Positions 21,382-33,880 of a stretch of DNA of 64,000 nt are shown in pieces. Position 1 is the first letter of the stretch. The number at the start of each line of letters is the position of its first letter. Source of the stretch: Carex sylvatica (lineage: Eukaryota; Streptophyta; Magnoliopsida; Poales; Cyperaceae); assembly GCA_964058845.1 (NCBI GenBank), contig CAXKVR010000233.1:186001-250000 (forward strand), given 5' to 3'. The notes beneath the pieces were generated by a model. The model ran no database searches, was not told the DNA's origin, and saw only the letters and a list, made by a program, of their open reading frames with translations. The translations under genes were made by a program, and so were the position numbers.

Positions 21382-21728
21382 TGTTGGAAATTTCTGAAGG
21401 ATACAACAATAGAGAGAACAAATTTGCTGCTGAAATTTAACTTCTATTGCTTCCTTAATTCGGATACAAAGTACATCTCAATTTATAGCTAAACATTAAT
21501 CTAAATCTAGAACATCTAAATTTAGCACCCCACTATCTATCCTCCTATTACAAGCTGTCCCCAAAATAGAATTATTCCTCACGTATCCTGTTATTACAAA
21601 CAAAACCTACATGACTAATTATAGAACCCACTAACTCAACTACATGCCTAAAACTACATCACAACACGTTGCATCCAGATCTCTAAATCTGAAATATTCA
21701 GATTCTAATTTTGTATCAATATTCAACA
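21382..21728 (-). repeat. 5' LTR of the exon-7 element
   Basis: 347 bp partner of the LTR at 18686-19032. It is followed on the minus strand by aat and then the start of the primer-binding site, which is interrupted by a hairpin insert. Confidence 0.93.
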
Positions 21729-24179
21729 TGCCTGGTTTAGTCTCATCCATGCATCCTCGCAAAATGACTGGAACTTCGCAGTTGTTTCTTCATTTGTTAA
21801 TTTATGTTCGATTTTGTAGCACTCAAATGTTGTTGGCCCTTGCCCGGACTTAATCTCACGCTGCAAGCATCAAATGAAAACAAATTGTGAAGCTAGCTAG
21901 AACTATTACTCAGTAAAAACTTTAGTTTTTTTAATCAATGCATTCAATTTTTTTAATCAAAGCATCAAATAGCTTGATTTTTGTTCTTACCATAAATCAT
22001 GAATCCCTTTTCGGGATTCATAAATATTTGATCTGAGGTAGATGATGAGTGCGTTCCCATGAGACTATATATATTTATGTCTAATTTGACTAGAGCAATT
22101 GAGTCTGAAATATTAAAAGCAATACATAACCAAACAACAAAATGGAAATCTATTTCCTACTCTTCCCCAGTTGCTCGTCGTATGCCAAATGACTTTTCAA
22201 TTTATAGCACACCAAATCAATTACTAAATCAACTTTAATACAATTAGGTCATTTTGGTACCTCATGAGTTATTACATCGTCGATGTATCTAACAATTCTC
22301 ATGCAATCCACGGTGACATCTGGGAAAGTATAGAGCCACTGAAAGGCCTCTTTGGTGATGACTTCCCCTGGAATTCCGAAAAAAGGAGTACCAATCACGA
22401 TGAAGCTAACCTGTTCGTCTAATGCGGGTTTTTTGCGCTCATGGAAGGATGGTACATGCCCACTCACACGCCACTCCACTTCTTTCATGTAAGCGTCAAT
22501 AAGTGTCTGAGCCTATTTATATAAATGTAAAATGCATTACAACTTTAAAATCCAGAAAATAAGATATATATTTGAAAAGTCAGGATGAAAATAATTATCA
22601 AACAGAAAGTATACATATTAATGAGGAGGTATTGAGTTTAAAAAATTAACACATCTGTATTCTGCACTCTAAAAATTTTAAACTTGATATGTTACTTATA
22701 ATTATTAGTAATCCACATAAATAAAAAATATAAATATGCAGAGTTCGCCATAATGAGAAAAACATGGTATCATACCGACTTGATAATGTACGGCATACGG
22801 TATTTCTCACTAGGTTCTAATTCATCCTCAAAACTATTAACTGTCTGAATGAATTGGTGACATAAGTTCCTCAAGTACATCGGTAGTAAATCCACTGCCT
22901 TTTCATCCCACCTGCAAGCAAATGATCCCAGTACTGACATTAGTTTCACTAAATATATATAATGTTATTAATAAAAAATTACGCAAGTTAATTATTAATT
23001 TCGTTAGTTAATAATTCCGCAAGTTAATTATGAAGTATTTCCAAAGAAAACTTATGATGACACCTCTCAGACCATTAGTTTCACTAATAACAAAAACTTA
23101 TGATGACAAATGTCCAGCCTTATCTTAAATATATATAATGTTATTTTATATTTATAAAATAAAACATATAAATTTTTTACTTAACGGAAAAACAAACATT
23201 GGATTTTTTTTCTCCATTTTCACAAATTTATATGAAGATTTATCGCCTGTTCATTTTGGGTTATCAAAATTTTCTTCTAGCACATGCTACTTAGCAATAA
23301 ATATATAACAATTGGGGATATTATTCTTAGTCATTTTTCATCATAAAGAAACTGTGCAATTTGAAATATTCCGTTAATCATAAAGGAAGGACTGTAGATT
23401 CTCTTTCTTACATATCCCACTGTCTGTTAGTTCCAATAATAACAACTTTTCATACGGATGATATTATGTTTATCAATTAATTGCAGATGTGATTCTCATC
23501 TTCATCCCGATTTAAATCTGATCCTTTCAAGTTCTAACTTTGGTTTAGGTCTGAGAGATCCTTTAAAAGAAAATTTTGGTTACCATTATAATTTCACCTA
23601 CTACTGATAGAATACATTCCGCTAGAGTCATTTCAACGATATGTTTCTGTTAGAATATCACCACTGGACGACAATATATATAGTACTCAGATTACAGTTC
23701 ATTAATTTTAACTAATAAAGAAAACATATAACAGGTAAAATATCTATATAACTTGCCTCTGTATTGCCTCATTTAGAATCTTGCATTCTTCATATGTGCC
23801 GTACACATCAAAAGTGTCATCCACAACTGCCATCAATGCATACAACTTGGCAATCATTTTTCGTGCACGGCTATACTGATCGACCTCAAAATATTGTCCC
23901 CAACTCCAAATGATATATACCTCTAATAAACGCTCCCGTGCATATTTTAGATTCTCGCCAATATTTAGGTTCTTCCACCATCTGCAACATGTATATAACC
24001 ATATCTGTATTAATAATCTATGTTCACTAATAGGTGTTGAAACTTTTAGTGAAGCTGTTAAGTAATAATGAAATTAAACACTATATATTTAACTAAGAAA
24101 ATATATTTGGTTGTATCGACGCTTATTAAGTACGTAGGTTTACACTGTAAAGACACTATGGACTTATATATATAGGGAT

Positions 24180-24640
24180 TACACAGTCAATTCAAACTGT
24201 TCAACATGATGGATATGTTAAAATGTGTTTGCAGATCAAATTTTTTATTTTTTTACTATTTATTAAGATGGGTACAAAAATGTAATGGTCTGAATATAGC
24301 GATTTTGTTAAATACTTAGGGTGCATTTGGATGAAACAAAGAATACCTCGAAATAGCTGCTAACCTAACATTTCAATGGAATAGCGGAATAGCAGCTAAC
24401 TCGAGCTATTCTTTATGTTGAGAATAGCATTTTTTTCACCCAAACGTGAAATAGTGAGAATAGCTCGCTAGGAATAGTAGCTATTCCTAGGTTAGAGCTA
24501 TTCGTGTGTCACCCAAACGTACCCTTAATAAATAGTAAAGAAATTCGAAAAGATGTAAAATTTGATCTGCAAGCACATTTTAATATATACATTATGTTGA
24601 ACGGTTTGGATTGACTATTTGAACTTTGAAAACTTTGAAA
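24180..24640. repeat. Fold-back MITE in TPS intron 3, split by another MITE
   Basis: The left half (about 24183-24320, ttcaaactgttcaacatg to tactatttattaag) is the reverse complement of the right half (about 24525-24640). It belongs to the same fold-back group as the elements at 24774 and 25234. A Tourist-like MITE has inserted next to its centre. It is followed by a (TG)n(TA)n microsatellite at about 24700-24773. Confidence 0.6.
24319..24525. mobile_element. Tourist-like MITE nested in the fold-back MITE
   Basis: The ends are gggtgcatttggatg on the left and its related inverse cacccaaacgtaccc on the right, with the 3 bp tta on both sides. The interior repeats agaatagc / gctattc words. No ORF. 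It is of the same general type as the element at 5793-6031. Confidence 0.7.
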
Positions 24641-24738
24641 ATTGATAATGTAATTCGGTGTCACCAAAAACGGTGTAATTGGATCCCTCCTCATATATAT
24701 ATATGTGTGTGTGTGTGTGTGTATGTGTATAGATAGAT

Positions 24739-24773
<35 letters not shown>

Positions 24774-24776
<3 letters not shown>

Positions 24777-25198
24777 GTTGGGTACTATGCTTATATAAGC
24801 ATATCCCCACATATGCTTATAACTCATTTTTGTGTTTCCAATGTCCAAATGGTCGATCTGAACCGTTCATCTTGTTCTCCATATTAATATGTGCTTGGAA
24901 ACTAAATTTTACATTTTTCTGAATTTGTTTACTATTTATTAAGCCACTTTGAAAATTATTAATCCAACGGTGGCTGCTGATTTTACTGTTTTGTGCAGCC
25001 ACCGTTGGATCAGCGATTTTCAAAGTGGCTTAATAAATAGTAAAAAAATTCAGAAAAATGTAAAATTTAGTTTCCAAGCACATATTAATATGGAGAACAA
25101 GATGAACGGTTCAGATCGACCATTTGGACATTGGAAACACAAAAATGAGTTATAAGCATATGTGGGGATATGCTTATATAAGCATAGTAGCCAACCTC
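24774..25198. repeat. Fold-back MITE in TPS intron 3
   Basis: A 425 bp near-perfect palindrome. It opens gaggttgggtactatgc and closes gcatagtagccaacctc. The core carries ttctccatattaatatgtgc and the tccaacggtggc hairpin centre shared with the element at 1100-1516. Both ends touch TA/GA microsatellites. Confidence 0.8.
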
Positions 25199-25233
<35 letters not shown>

Positions 25234-25237
<4 letters not shown>

Positions 25238-25650
25238 GTTGGCTAATGTCAGAACGTTTGTTCTGTAGCCGTGGTGCAACCAATTAGTTTTTCATTTTTT
25301 AAAGTCCAAACAGTCGATCCAAACCATTAGATTTGATCTCTATATTAATATGTGCTTGGAGACAAAAGTTTTTTATTTTTTGGAATTTTTTTACTAATTA
25401 TTAAATCAGTTTTAAAATTGTTGATTTTAATAAACAGTGAAATTTTTTGTGAATCATTGAAAACACCGATTTTAAAACTGACTTAATAAATAGTAAAAAA
25501 TAAAAAAAATATAAAAATTGGTCTCCAAGTATATTTTAATATAGATTGAATATTGAACAGTTTAGATCGACTGTTTGGACTTGAAAAATGTAAACACCAA
25601 AGCATTTGTTATATGGTCTAGAAACAAATGTTTTGATATTAGCCAACATC
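25234..25650. repeat. Fold-back MITE in TPS intron 3, third copy
   Basis: Opens gaggttggctaatgtcag and closes gatattagccaacatc; arms pair through attaatatgtgcttggag-type sequence with more mismatches than its neighbour, so it is older. It is separated from the previous copy by (TA)n(GA)n and followed by (CT)n. Confidence 0.75.
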
Positions 25651-27724
25651 TCTCTCTCTCTCTCTTTATATATATACAGACACACACATATTCATATATA
25701 TACGCATGCATTTATTGGTAGGTCTGATTTGTGAAGTTTGATCTAAAGTAATTTTCTGCTTAAATATATGCATCTAGTTTAAAACCGTGGCTAAGGAAAT
25801 GTCTAATTCCGTGGGTAAGTCCACGGATATAGTTATCCCAAATTCCCCGTTGGTAAGCAATTATTTCCATGGTGATAAAACAGATTCTAGTCTACTCCAT
25901 ATTGAATAGTATTACAAGGATCATATATTTAACTCACAGAGAAAGCGTCTTCATCTCTTCTAAATGAAGAGCTTGGCACGTATTAAAGTCCAATTTTGCA
26001 AGCTCAAGTAATCTTTCATTTCGGGTTTCCTCCTCATCATATTCTTCAATATAAAACCTTGCCGCCACTCTCACCAGCATCTTATGCAACGGCACCTTGA
26101 GTGCGCGCAATACTTGTTTCTTTAGTGGGGATATCAAATCATCAAGCATTAATGAGAGATGGCCCCTAGCAAATGAAATTGCATCAACAAGTATTTCCTC
26201 ACCAGGAGTAGCAAGATACCCTGCATTATACAGGCTTAGCAATCCTTCCGGGTCCTTGCTTATATTCTCATCAAAGTTTCCTTGATCATCTTTGAAATTG
26301 AGAAATACATCTGTTAATGTTTAAACACAGTACATAGTCAGCTTAAGCGATTAATTAAATGTCTGGAGATAGAGGCGGAGCCACATGAGTCCAATATGTA
26401 ACAATTCCCTCCCACTCCTAACTACGTCTCCAGATACAACTTCATAAACAAAAAAACTCATTAAACAAGTGGCAACTATATATGCTTTAAAAACTAAAAC
26501 ATTATTGTAAGAAAATGTATTCAGGAGTTCATCTATTTAAGATAAGTTGTTTTCTGAAAAGGCTGTTATGAAACTAAAGTTGATACGAAAGATGACTTCA
26601 GATGAAATTAATTGTATATTACCTGAAGACACGTTAAACCCGTGTTGCCTGAGTAGTCGGAAGCGAGTTGCCACATGATGAAGATCACAATTAACTAGTT
26701 TAGCATCATGAAGATGGCTTAATGCATCATAAATGTCCATCTTAAAGTGGTAACCTATGCCAAGGTGTTCAATTGTATCAATTAAGTTCACCATCTCTAC
26801 ACTGTCAATGGTGGACCCAAGCATTGCTCTAACTTCCCCTTTTAGGTCCCTTACCCTTGCTTCGATCCACTCTTTGGGCTTCTGCAAAACCAAATGTGCT
26901 GTATTAATTACACTCGTCTTGTACAAATAAGAGCTTTGTGAAAACTATTCAAAAAATTTGCCTTGGGTAATTTAGTACTGTTCCAATTGTAAACAGGAAA
27001 TAAAACTGGCGTGGAAAATCTAAAAATGTCTTTCATTGTTGACCAACTATATATAGATTATGGAGTATGTCCAATGCTCATCAGACCTACTTTAGGTTCA
27101 ATGGGCTCCATGACCTTCTTGAAAACCAAGGAATTTTTGTGTGCATGGATCTTAAAGCAGATAAGACCGTTCAGGAGCACATTAGACCCAAAAGTAGGTA
27201 TTTTGTCCATCAGACCTACTCCATTCTCCTATATATTGTTTGCCATTAATCTTGGATATTTTAAATACAATTTAAGCACTCTTTTCATTACTTTTGAAAT
27301 TTACAACAGTTATTGATAATAAAGAAATTTTAAATCAGTTAAATATGTGGAGTATAACTACTCTCTGTTTATTATGAAACAACCAGTATATACAAGGCTG
27401 AAGGCACCCAACAGCAAACTATAACTTAGGAGATGATTTTCATGGGAAAATATAGAGATTAATGTATGGCGTATACCTGAATAGGGGCTGTGTGAGTAAT
27501 GAAAGTGTCAGGACTCCACGCAGTTGGTTCATAGTTAAAAAACCTGCGTGCAAAACCCTCCTGCTTCTCACTGTTGCAAACAGCGGGGCATGTTTTCTGT
27601 GCTTCACTATTCATCTTCCAACCTAGCTATATCAAGAGAATTTGTTTATTTTCTAAGCTTCACTATTGTAACGATGGATCCTTAACCCTTTTCTTTCCTT
27701 GGGCAAAACACATTGCAAGTATTC

Positions 27725-27735
27725 CTATATATATA
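27725..27735 (-). promoter_or_regulatory. Putative TATA box of distal TPS
   Basis: The minus strand reads ctatatatatagg about 110 bp upstream of the ATG at 27614, as in the proximal copy. The 5' flank is conserved between copies to about 27790. Confidence 0.5.
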
Positions 27736-27789
27736 GCACATGCATCGCTCTCCTGCTTTTGTTTGATTATTAATTAATTATTATTTTTT

Positions 27790-28464
27790 TAATAAAGGAG
27801 TGAAAACCATCCATACCATTTATATGTATAGCATTTAAATATTCCTGTTTTATTCACCAGTAAACCTGCCTATTGTGGCCGGATCTAGGTCTTGATAAGG
27901 TTGGACACCACGATTGCTTATAAGAGTTTTTATGTAGTGAATCAAGAATAATTTCCACTTTTTTTTTCCTATAGGCTGGGCATCCTCCTCTCTGCTCTAC
28001 TGGCCTTCTAGTTCTTCGACCTCCTCGCCCTCTCGCCCATGGCTAGTATCGGATTTTATCTAAAATGGATCGTATGGAACTTCAGAAAAAATATATATAT
28101 ATATATCAGAACTACTTATATCATGCATAATATTTTAGGCTCCAAACACTTATTTGTCCAGACAAAATCACAGTCATTTGTTCAAAATATCTCAGCCACT
28201 GATCAAAAGCATATTTCAATCTCAGTCTTTAATAAATAATTTGGATTTTATATATCTATTTCATGTTGTCAAACATGTAAAAATCAAAATTTTGTTAACT
28301 AGACCCCCGTCACACGGAAACAGTATGATCTTGGACACGTCTCCTCTTGTCTTTTGCACATAACCTCGTTTATCTTTCTCCTTCCCAAGGTTTGCGTGAT
28401 CCACCTTTTTCTCTTATGTTCACACTCTTCCTGAGAAGGAACTGACTCTATTCCACATATACCA
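27790..28464. other. Intergenic, no gene seen
   Basis: AT-rich sequence upstream of the distal TPS. I see no gene, clear terminal repeat or conserved motif. Confidence 0.5.
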
Positions 28465-28845
28465 TATAAGAGAGCATATGCTTAATTATAAGTCATTGTT
28501 TTTATTTTTATTGTCCAAATGGTTGATCTGAAGTACTCAACATGTTCTCCATATTAATATGTATTTGAAGACCAAATTTTATATTTTTTAGAATTTTTGT
28601 ACTATTTTTTCAGAATTTTTCAAAACAGGATTTTAAAAATTTTAAAAATATCTTTTATGACTGTTTTGAAAAATTCTAAAAAAGTAGTAAAAAATTTCCA
28701 AAAAAATATAAAATTTGGTCACCAAGCACATTCTAGTATGGAGACATGTTGAGTGCTTCAGATCGACGATTTGGACATTAAAAATAAAAAAATAACTTAT
28801 AAGCATATCCCCACATATGCTTCTGGAAGTAGAGTAGCCAACCTC
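28465..28845. repeat. Fold-back MITE
   Basis: The left arm (agagcatatgcttaattataagt) pairs with the right arm (acttataagcatatccccac), and the right end carries the family terminus agccaacctc. The core keeps ttctccatattaatatgt. It abuts a (CA)n run at about 28850-28868. Confidence 0.65.
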
Positions 28846-30849
28846 ATATACACACACACACACACACTTATATATACGCATATTCTTCATTCACATATCC
28901 AAAACAAAGAGAATTTCTTATCAATAAAAATCTAACTACGACAAAGTTAATCACAACAAACACTACTACAAAAAACACATTTTTGTCATCGCCTTTTTAT
29001 CATCATATGTGCTTCTGCACAGATGGTGTTCGTCACGAGTGGCAGCACTGTAATTACATTGAAATTTTTACCATCGGTTGGCATTTAAAAAATCAATGGC
29101 GCTAATGGCCCCCTCTTTTCCATTGGTTATTTTGTATCCAACCATTGGTTTTGATTGACTCTTTCACATCGGTTGAGCTATCAATCCAATGGCGTAGATG
29201 TGGTGATCTTTACCATCCGTGATATAGATGAGCCGTCAGCATTAGTTTTATCAATACCAACACTGGTATTTTTTTGAATCGATGGATATGTTCTAAAGGG
29301 TAATATGTACTTGCTGTTGGAACCTAAAGTTAATTATTAACTATATATATATAAATATAGCCAGACCAAAAAATAAAAAACTTCATCTCCATGTATTCAA
29401 GTACCGTTGGTTATGTGTATTGTATTATTAAGTTAATTCAGAGATATATAATATATATATATATATATGGTGTAATTATAAATAATGAGATAGTTATTTA
29501 ATAGTATGTACATGATATACAAACTCAATAGAAAATTAACTAAATATTAACTTGCTCATAATTAATATCTTTTGTGTTGTAATCATTAACAGAACAATAA
29601 TAACACGCATTGCATATACAAATGCATGTAATTAATTAAGATTCATCATTCAACATTAAGTGCTATAATTTTAAAAATACTGGAACATATATCTATATAT
29701 ACATGTACCCATTCAAACATTAAGAAAATATTAATTGTACATAACTTTCATGAACATATATAAATATATAGGCTGAAAATATTTAATGTTCGTGCATGCA
29801 ACATATATTCATGCACGCATACACAAAATACACAACATCCATGCACAAATTAAATACATGTACATGCAACATGTGTAATCCATACAAAATATATTACTTA
29901 GATCCTAAACATATTTAGCTACCTATTATAACAGCAAGCTCTTTTTGACATGTACAGTGTCGAGTCCTGCACATTCCAACTGTACAACTCTCCAATGCCA
30001 CGCACTATAACTATCATTTTCTCCGTCATACATCCTATATGGATGATCGTAATTACACGATAGTTCCTAAAATTTTCCAATTCTCCTATACCAAGCATCA
30101 GATGTTGCATCACTCGCGATACCATGGTATCAAATCCCCAATACTTAACCTCAACCATCTCCAGATTTGTTCTTGGAGATGCTTGAACCCTCCCTGGGAT
30201 TGTTGCTAGTAAATGTACAACTCTATCCTCAAGTGGCAGTGTTGTCTCACAGTATTGCAACAAATTAACAATTAATCAATAGATAAGTAGATCTTAATTT
30301 ATTTTTAACTTACAGCAATTAATTAATTGATGCATGAAATTGAGCTATATATTATACAAGTTGGAAAAATATACATGTACTTACACAATTCTCATGTTGT
30401 ACTATTGTGAGCTTTGTCAAGTTTGGACAACTCTTTATTCCCGAAGCAAATATAAATAATTCGTTTCCGGGTCATGTACTCACCAAGTTCAAGGCTCGGT
30501 TTGAACACTAAATCATTACTATATCGAACTATAAGACTTGTCAAATTACTTTGGATCCGGATTTATCATGAAATTATTTACTCAATACCCTAGTTTTTGT
30601 ACTTGAACGGAAATCTCAAGGAAATAGAAACCTTTGCATTCACAACACAATTTTTTATTTTAATCCGAAATGTTCAAAAACAGAAATTTTCAAACATTGT
30701 GACAACGATAGCCATAAAATAAATAAACATCCATTTCGCCTCTCCCTTTATGCCTTGATCCCTTCTTCGACCACACTCATGGAGTTTATGCGTTCCGAAT
30801 GCACCTAAAAATTTCACCGGGCCCTAGATGAAGTCGGGTGGAGGGGAGA

Positions 30850-32357
30850 TCTATCGACCCTATTGACAACCATTCTTGTGTAGGCGCCCGTACTCATTTT
30901 TCTATCTAACCCTTTTTATTCATATTTTTGTGTTTTTCTATTTTCTAAAAAAAAAAAATTGTATTTTTGCATTTTTTTTTTTATTTTTTGTGTGTTTTTC
31001 TAGAATTTTTAAGAAAGTAAATAAATGTATAAAAATGTAAAGTACAAATCATGTTTATTATGAATACACACAATTTCTAAATATACATACTTAGAAACTA
31101 TCTTTAGATTTCGCCAAATTATCTGGATCAAAGTTTAAAGAGAGTGCAATTTGAAAATGTGTTGTTAGCCTTAGTGTTTCTCACTCCTATAGATTTGTTC
31201 AAATGTTTGGAGACTATATATATTAGGGTTTGACTTGACAATTTTCATCTAAATGCTTCTCTTTCATAATTTTTACAAGAATATACTCCCTAAATCTAAA
31301 TGCAATTTACTAAAATTTAAACATGCACGACAAAAACTAGCGAAACATCCTAACAAGTCTAACAAGAGACTCTATTCATGGTTAGGTAAAACCCTAGTGC
31401 TCACAAGTACAAAAAGTAAACATGCAATGCAAGGGTACATGGTTCTTGCACCTTCTCCCCTAAGGTTAAATCTTTACATTGATAGTGATGTTAATCAATT
31501 TGAAAACTTAAATGGAGAAGGGTCAGAATCTTTGAACTTACAGACTTAGAAAGGATGGGGTGCATTGCCGAAGGTGACTCCTTCTCCTGTGCAATATCGT
31601 TGAAATTCCGCATAGGCCTCACTCATGATCTTGTTGTAGGTTTCCAAATGGGTGATCATGCTTTCATCCTAGAAAAAGGGTTGCTTAGCCGCTCATGGTG
31701 GGTTCAACAACAAAAGAGACAAAAGACATGAAGAAAGAGAAAAAAAAGAAAGATGGAAGGTTGACACCTATGCTATCTTCTTCATGCACGCCGTCTTCAG
31801 TTGCTGCCTCTTCCTTTTCTCCTTGTGAAGACCTTGCTATTTTACAAGTCTATCCTTCGTAAATTGCATAGCCTTCCTTTAGAGAAACCCTAGATCTAAT
31901 CTATCCTAATATTCATGAAAAATGGAGTTCTCTGATCTGAAACGGTGGGTTATGCTTCTAGATACCGATTGGTATTTGATTGGGTGCTTATATAGGCCTT
32001 AGACCATGACCTAGAGTTGTAACTGTTGTTCTGTCAGTTATTCTATGTGGATGCCTGAATCATATGTGGTTCACTGCTCGGTCGCACGACATGGCACAAA
32101 TCGCATGCGGCCACTCTCTGGGTCACATACAGATGAGGGCATCCGTATGCCCTGGGCTGGTCTCTGACTTTGTGTCTTGATTTGACGTGTTTTCTTCTCT
32201 TTTTAGCCGAAATAATGCTAATATCCTGCAATTCTCTAAAATCAAGTGAATTTACAAAAGGAATCTGATTTTTAATAAAATTAAAAAAGATAATTTGATA
32301 AATCGTCATTTTTTAGGTTAAGTGATAGGGTAAATAACGACTTATTTCACCCCTATC
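30850..32357 (-). repeat. Probable gypsy (Tat-type) LTR
   Basis: On the minus strand the sequence starts tgataggggtgaaataag, like other Tat/Athila LTRs in this window (tgataagcataaatta at 37211, tgatgagcataaatta at 56276). It has a cgcatgcggcc / gtcgcacgac motif about 250 bp inside, and could end near 30850 (gggtcgatagatc). A sequence such as 31253-31549 is open but shows no recognisable protein. Confidence 0.4.
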
Positions 32358-32576
32358 AGTAATGTGTTTGGATCAATTCCTCCCTTAATCATAATCCTTT
32401 TGTGAGCAGCTTCTCTTCTTACAAACCCATAGGCTTGCTCAATTGAGGGGAACAGACTTAGCAGCACCACATGTCCCCTTACACCATCTAACGTGCCATC
32501 AAGCCCTTCGAAAATAGTGTATACCCTTGTCTTCTAAATAGATGTGTTGAATTTCTCGATATCTACTGCATACTCC

Positions 32577-33347
32577 ATGCTAGTCGATCGTATCCCCGTT
32601 CCTTACGAATTCGAATCTCAGTTCACAACACAATCTCACACGCTTCTCGAAGATCCAAACCTCAACTCGAAACAAGGAGATAAGGAGAGATCTAGATCTA
32701 ACGGATCTAGATCGATCTCAAATCAAGAAGAAGAGAGAGAGCGGATCTCGAAGCTTTCACACGAGGAGAAGTGAGAAGAGAAGGTGATGGCCCGAGCTCG
32801 ACTAGGCTCAGCCTAGAGGTGCGGATTCGATTCGGATCGGGTACAACTCGATTGGATCAAGGATCGACGACGGGAGGCTCAGCCTCGGGTGGCAGAGCCA
32901 TGGCGGAGGCAAGGTAAGGAGTGATGCGGGTGAGCGATGCACGACCATGGCGTGGCTGGCAACGGCTCAGGTGGTGGGTCCGATGGCGCAAGCTCCAAGT
33001 CGATCGGCCTCAAGGCTGATCCGGTGGTGAAAGGGGTGGCTGGCCCTTGTGGCGGTAGCTAGGGAGGAGGAGAGATGGCGGCTCATCTTGTAGTCACGCC
33101 TTTTGTACTTCTTTGCTAGCTCTCTTGATCAATGGAAGATAAAGAGAAGAAGGTAGAAGTTTCTAGATTAATCTTGCCAAATGAATTGATTTATTTGGAA
33201 TGGAGGGGTACTCCTTATTAAATAGAGTTTATCAATTACCATAATGCCCTTCAAAATATCTCATCTCGTGTTGAATCATGAAGGCTCATTTGGTAATTTA
33301 CTTAATTAATGGTCCATTGGACCATTGGTCTATTTAAGAATAAATCC
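32577..33347 (-). repeat. Partial copia LTR, left copy
   Basis: Matches 35502-36232 at high identity over about 750 bp, including atgctagtcgatcgtatcc, the gatctagatc-rich segment and ggtccattggaccattggtc. It lacks both outer parts of the right LTR and runs directly into a gag remnant, so the element was rearranged. Confidence 0.8.
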
Positions 33348-33880
33348 TGAATAACATGCCGGGAGAGAATTCAAGATGAGGTTAACTGATAGATAACTGT
33401 CTATCGGTGCCTCGAGATTCTTTAGGTACTGTAAATACCCTATCATTTTGAGGATATGCATGCTGACAGATTCACCTTCTGCCAGCTTACAACCTACGAG
33501 ACTTCTCACATTTTTGTACTTTTCAACAAGTGCCTGCTTTTGAAACATCTGTTTCAGCTGCAACATGATGTCATATAGAAGCTCATATTCAAATCATTTT
33601 TGAAGTTCGTTTTTCATAGACAAAAGTAAGAGGCCTTGCCCTTTAAGTTCCATAAAACTTTGTGCAGCATAAACATCTCTATCTTCTTGAGTTATTTCAG
33701 ATCCAGTTGGCTCTACAGCTGAGGGGGTAATCAGAACCTTGTCTTTTGACTCTTGCCTCAAGACTATCCGCACATTTTTGTGCCAGTCTATGAAGTTAGA
33801 ACCGTTAGACTTAAGCTTCTCCTTTTTTCTGGAGGGATCGTAAAGTGAACTGGGATTTTTCAGTCATCTACAACATTCAA
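33330..33880 (-). pseudogene. Degenerate copia gag
   Basis: The open part (33330-33566) reads KYKNVRSLVGCKLAEGESVS, HILKMIGYLQYLKNL and LNSLPACYSGF, a UBN2-type copia gag. Upstream, ITQEDRDVYAAQSFMELKGQ-like text is readable across stops to about 33880. It encodes no complete protein. Confidence 0.7.

Larger units (their letters stand above)
18686..21728 (-). mobile_element. Non-autonomous copia-type LTR retrotransposon with a captured host domain
   Basis: A complete 3043 bp insertion. It is bounded by a 5 bp duplication tgcct (18681-18685 and 21729-21733), with two 347 bp LTRs that I count as differing at one base, a tRNA-Met primer-binding site, a polypurine tract and one long ORF on the minus strand. 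Protease, integrase and reverse transcriptase are absent, so movement needs an autonomous partner. The near-identity of the LTRs points to a recent insertion, on the order of 100 thousand years with usual plant LTR rates (an estimate, not a measurement). It disrupts TPS exon 7 in the same transcriptional direction. Confidence 0.93.
18519..27614 (-). pseudogene. Terpene synthase (TPS-a-like), complete seven exons but exon 7 split by a retrotransposon
   Basis: Exons on the minus strand: 27477-27614, 26623-26881, 25938-26310, 23757-23981, 22776-22911, 22261-22512, then exon 7 as 21729-21860 and 18519-18685 around the insert. Without the insert and its 5 bp duplication the frame is open for 558 residues. 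Motifs: RRFFNYEPTAW (23-33), RER (272-274), DDTFD (311-315), and an NSE motif D455, T459, E463 built across the exon 6/7 junction. The short N-terminus without a transit peptide suggests a cytosolic sesquiterpene synthase, which would ionise farnesyl diphosphate; the product cannot be read from sequence. As it stands, the first bases of the inserted LTR (tgt tga) add one Cys and a stop, removing about 53 C-terminal residues. All introns are GT-AG except intron 4 (GC-AG). Confidence 0.92.

Noticed and set aside
29919..30263. 114-codon minus-strand frame that might be a CACTA protein
   Set aside because: No DDE or known CACTA motif could be seen, so I did not annotate it.
31253..31549. 98-codon frame
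   Set aside because: Inside a probable LTR, with no homology and ordinary base composition.
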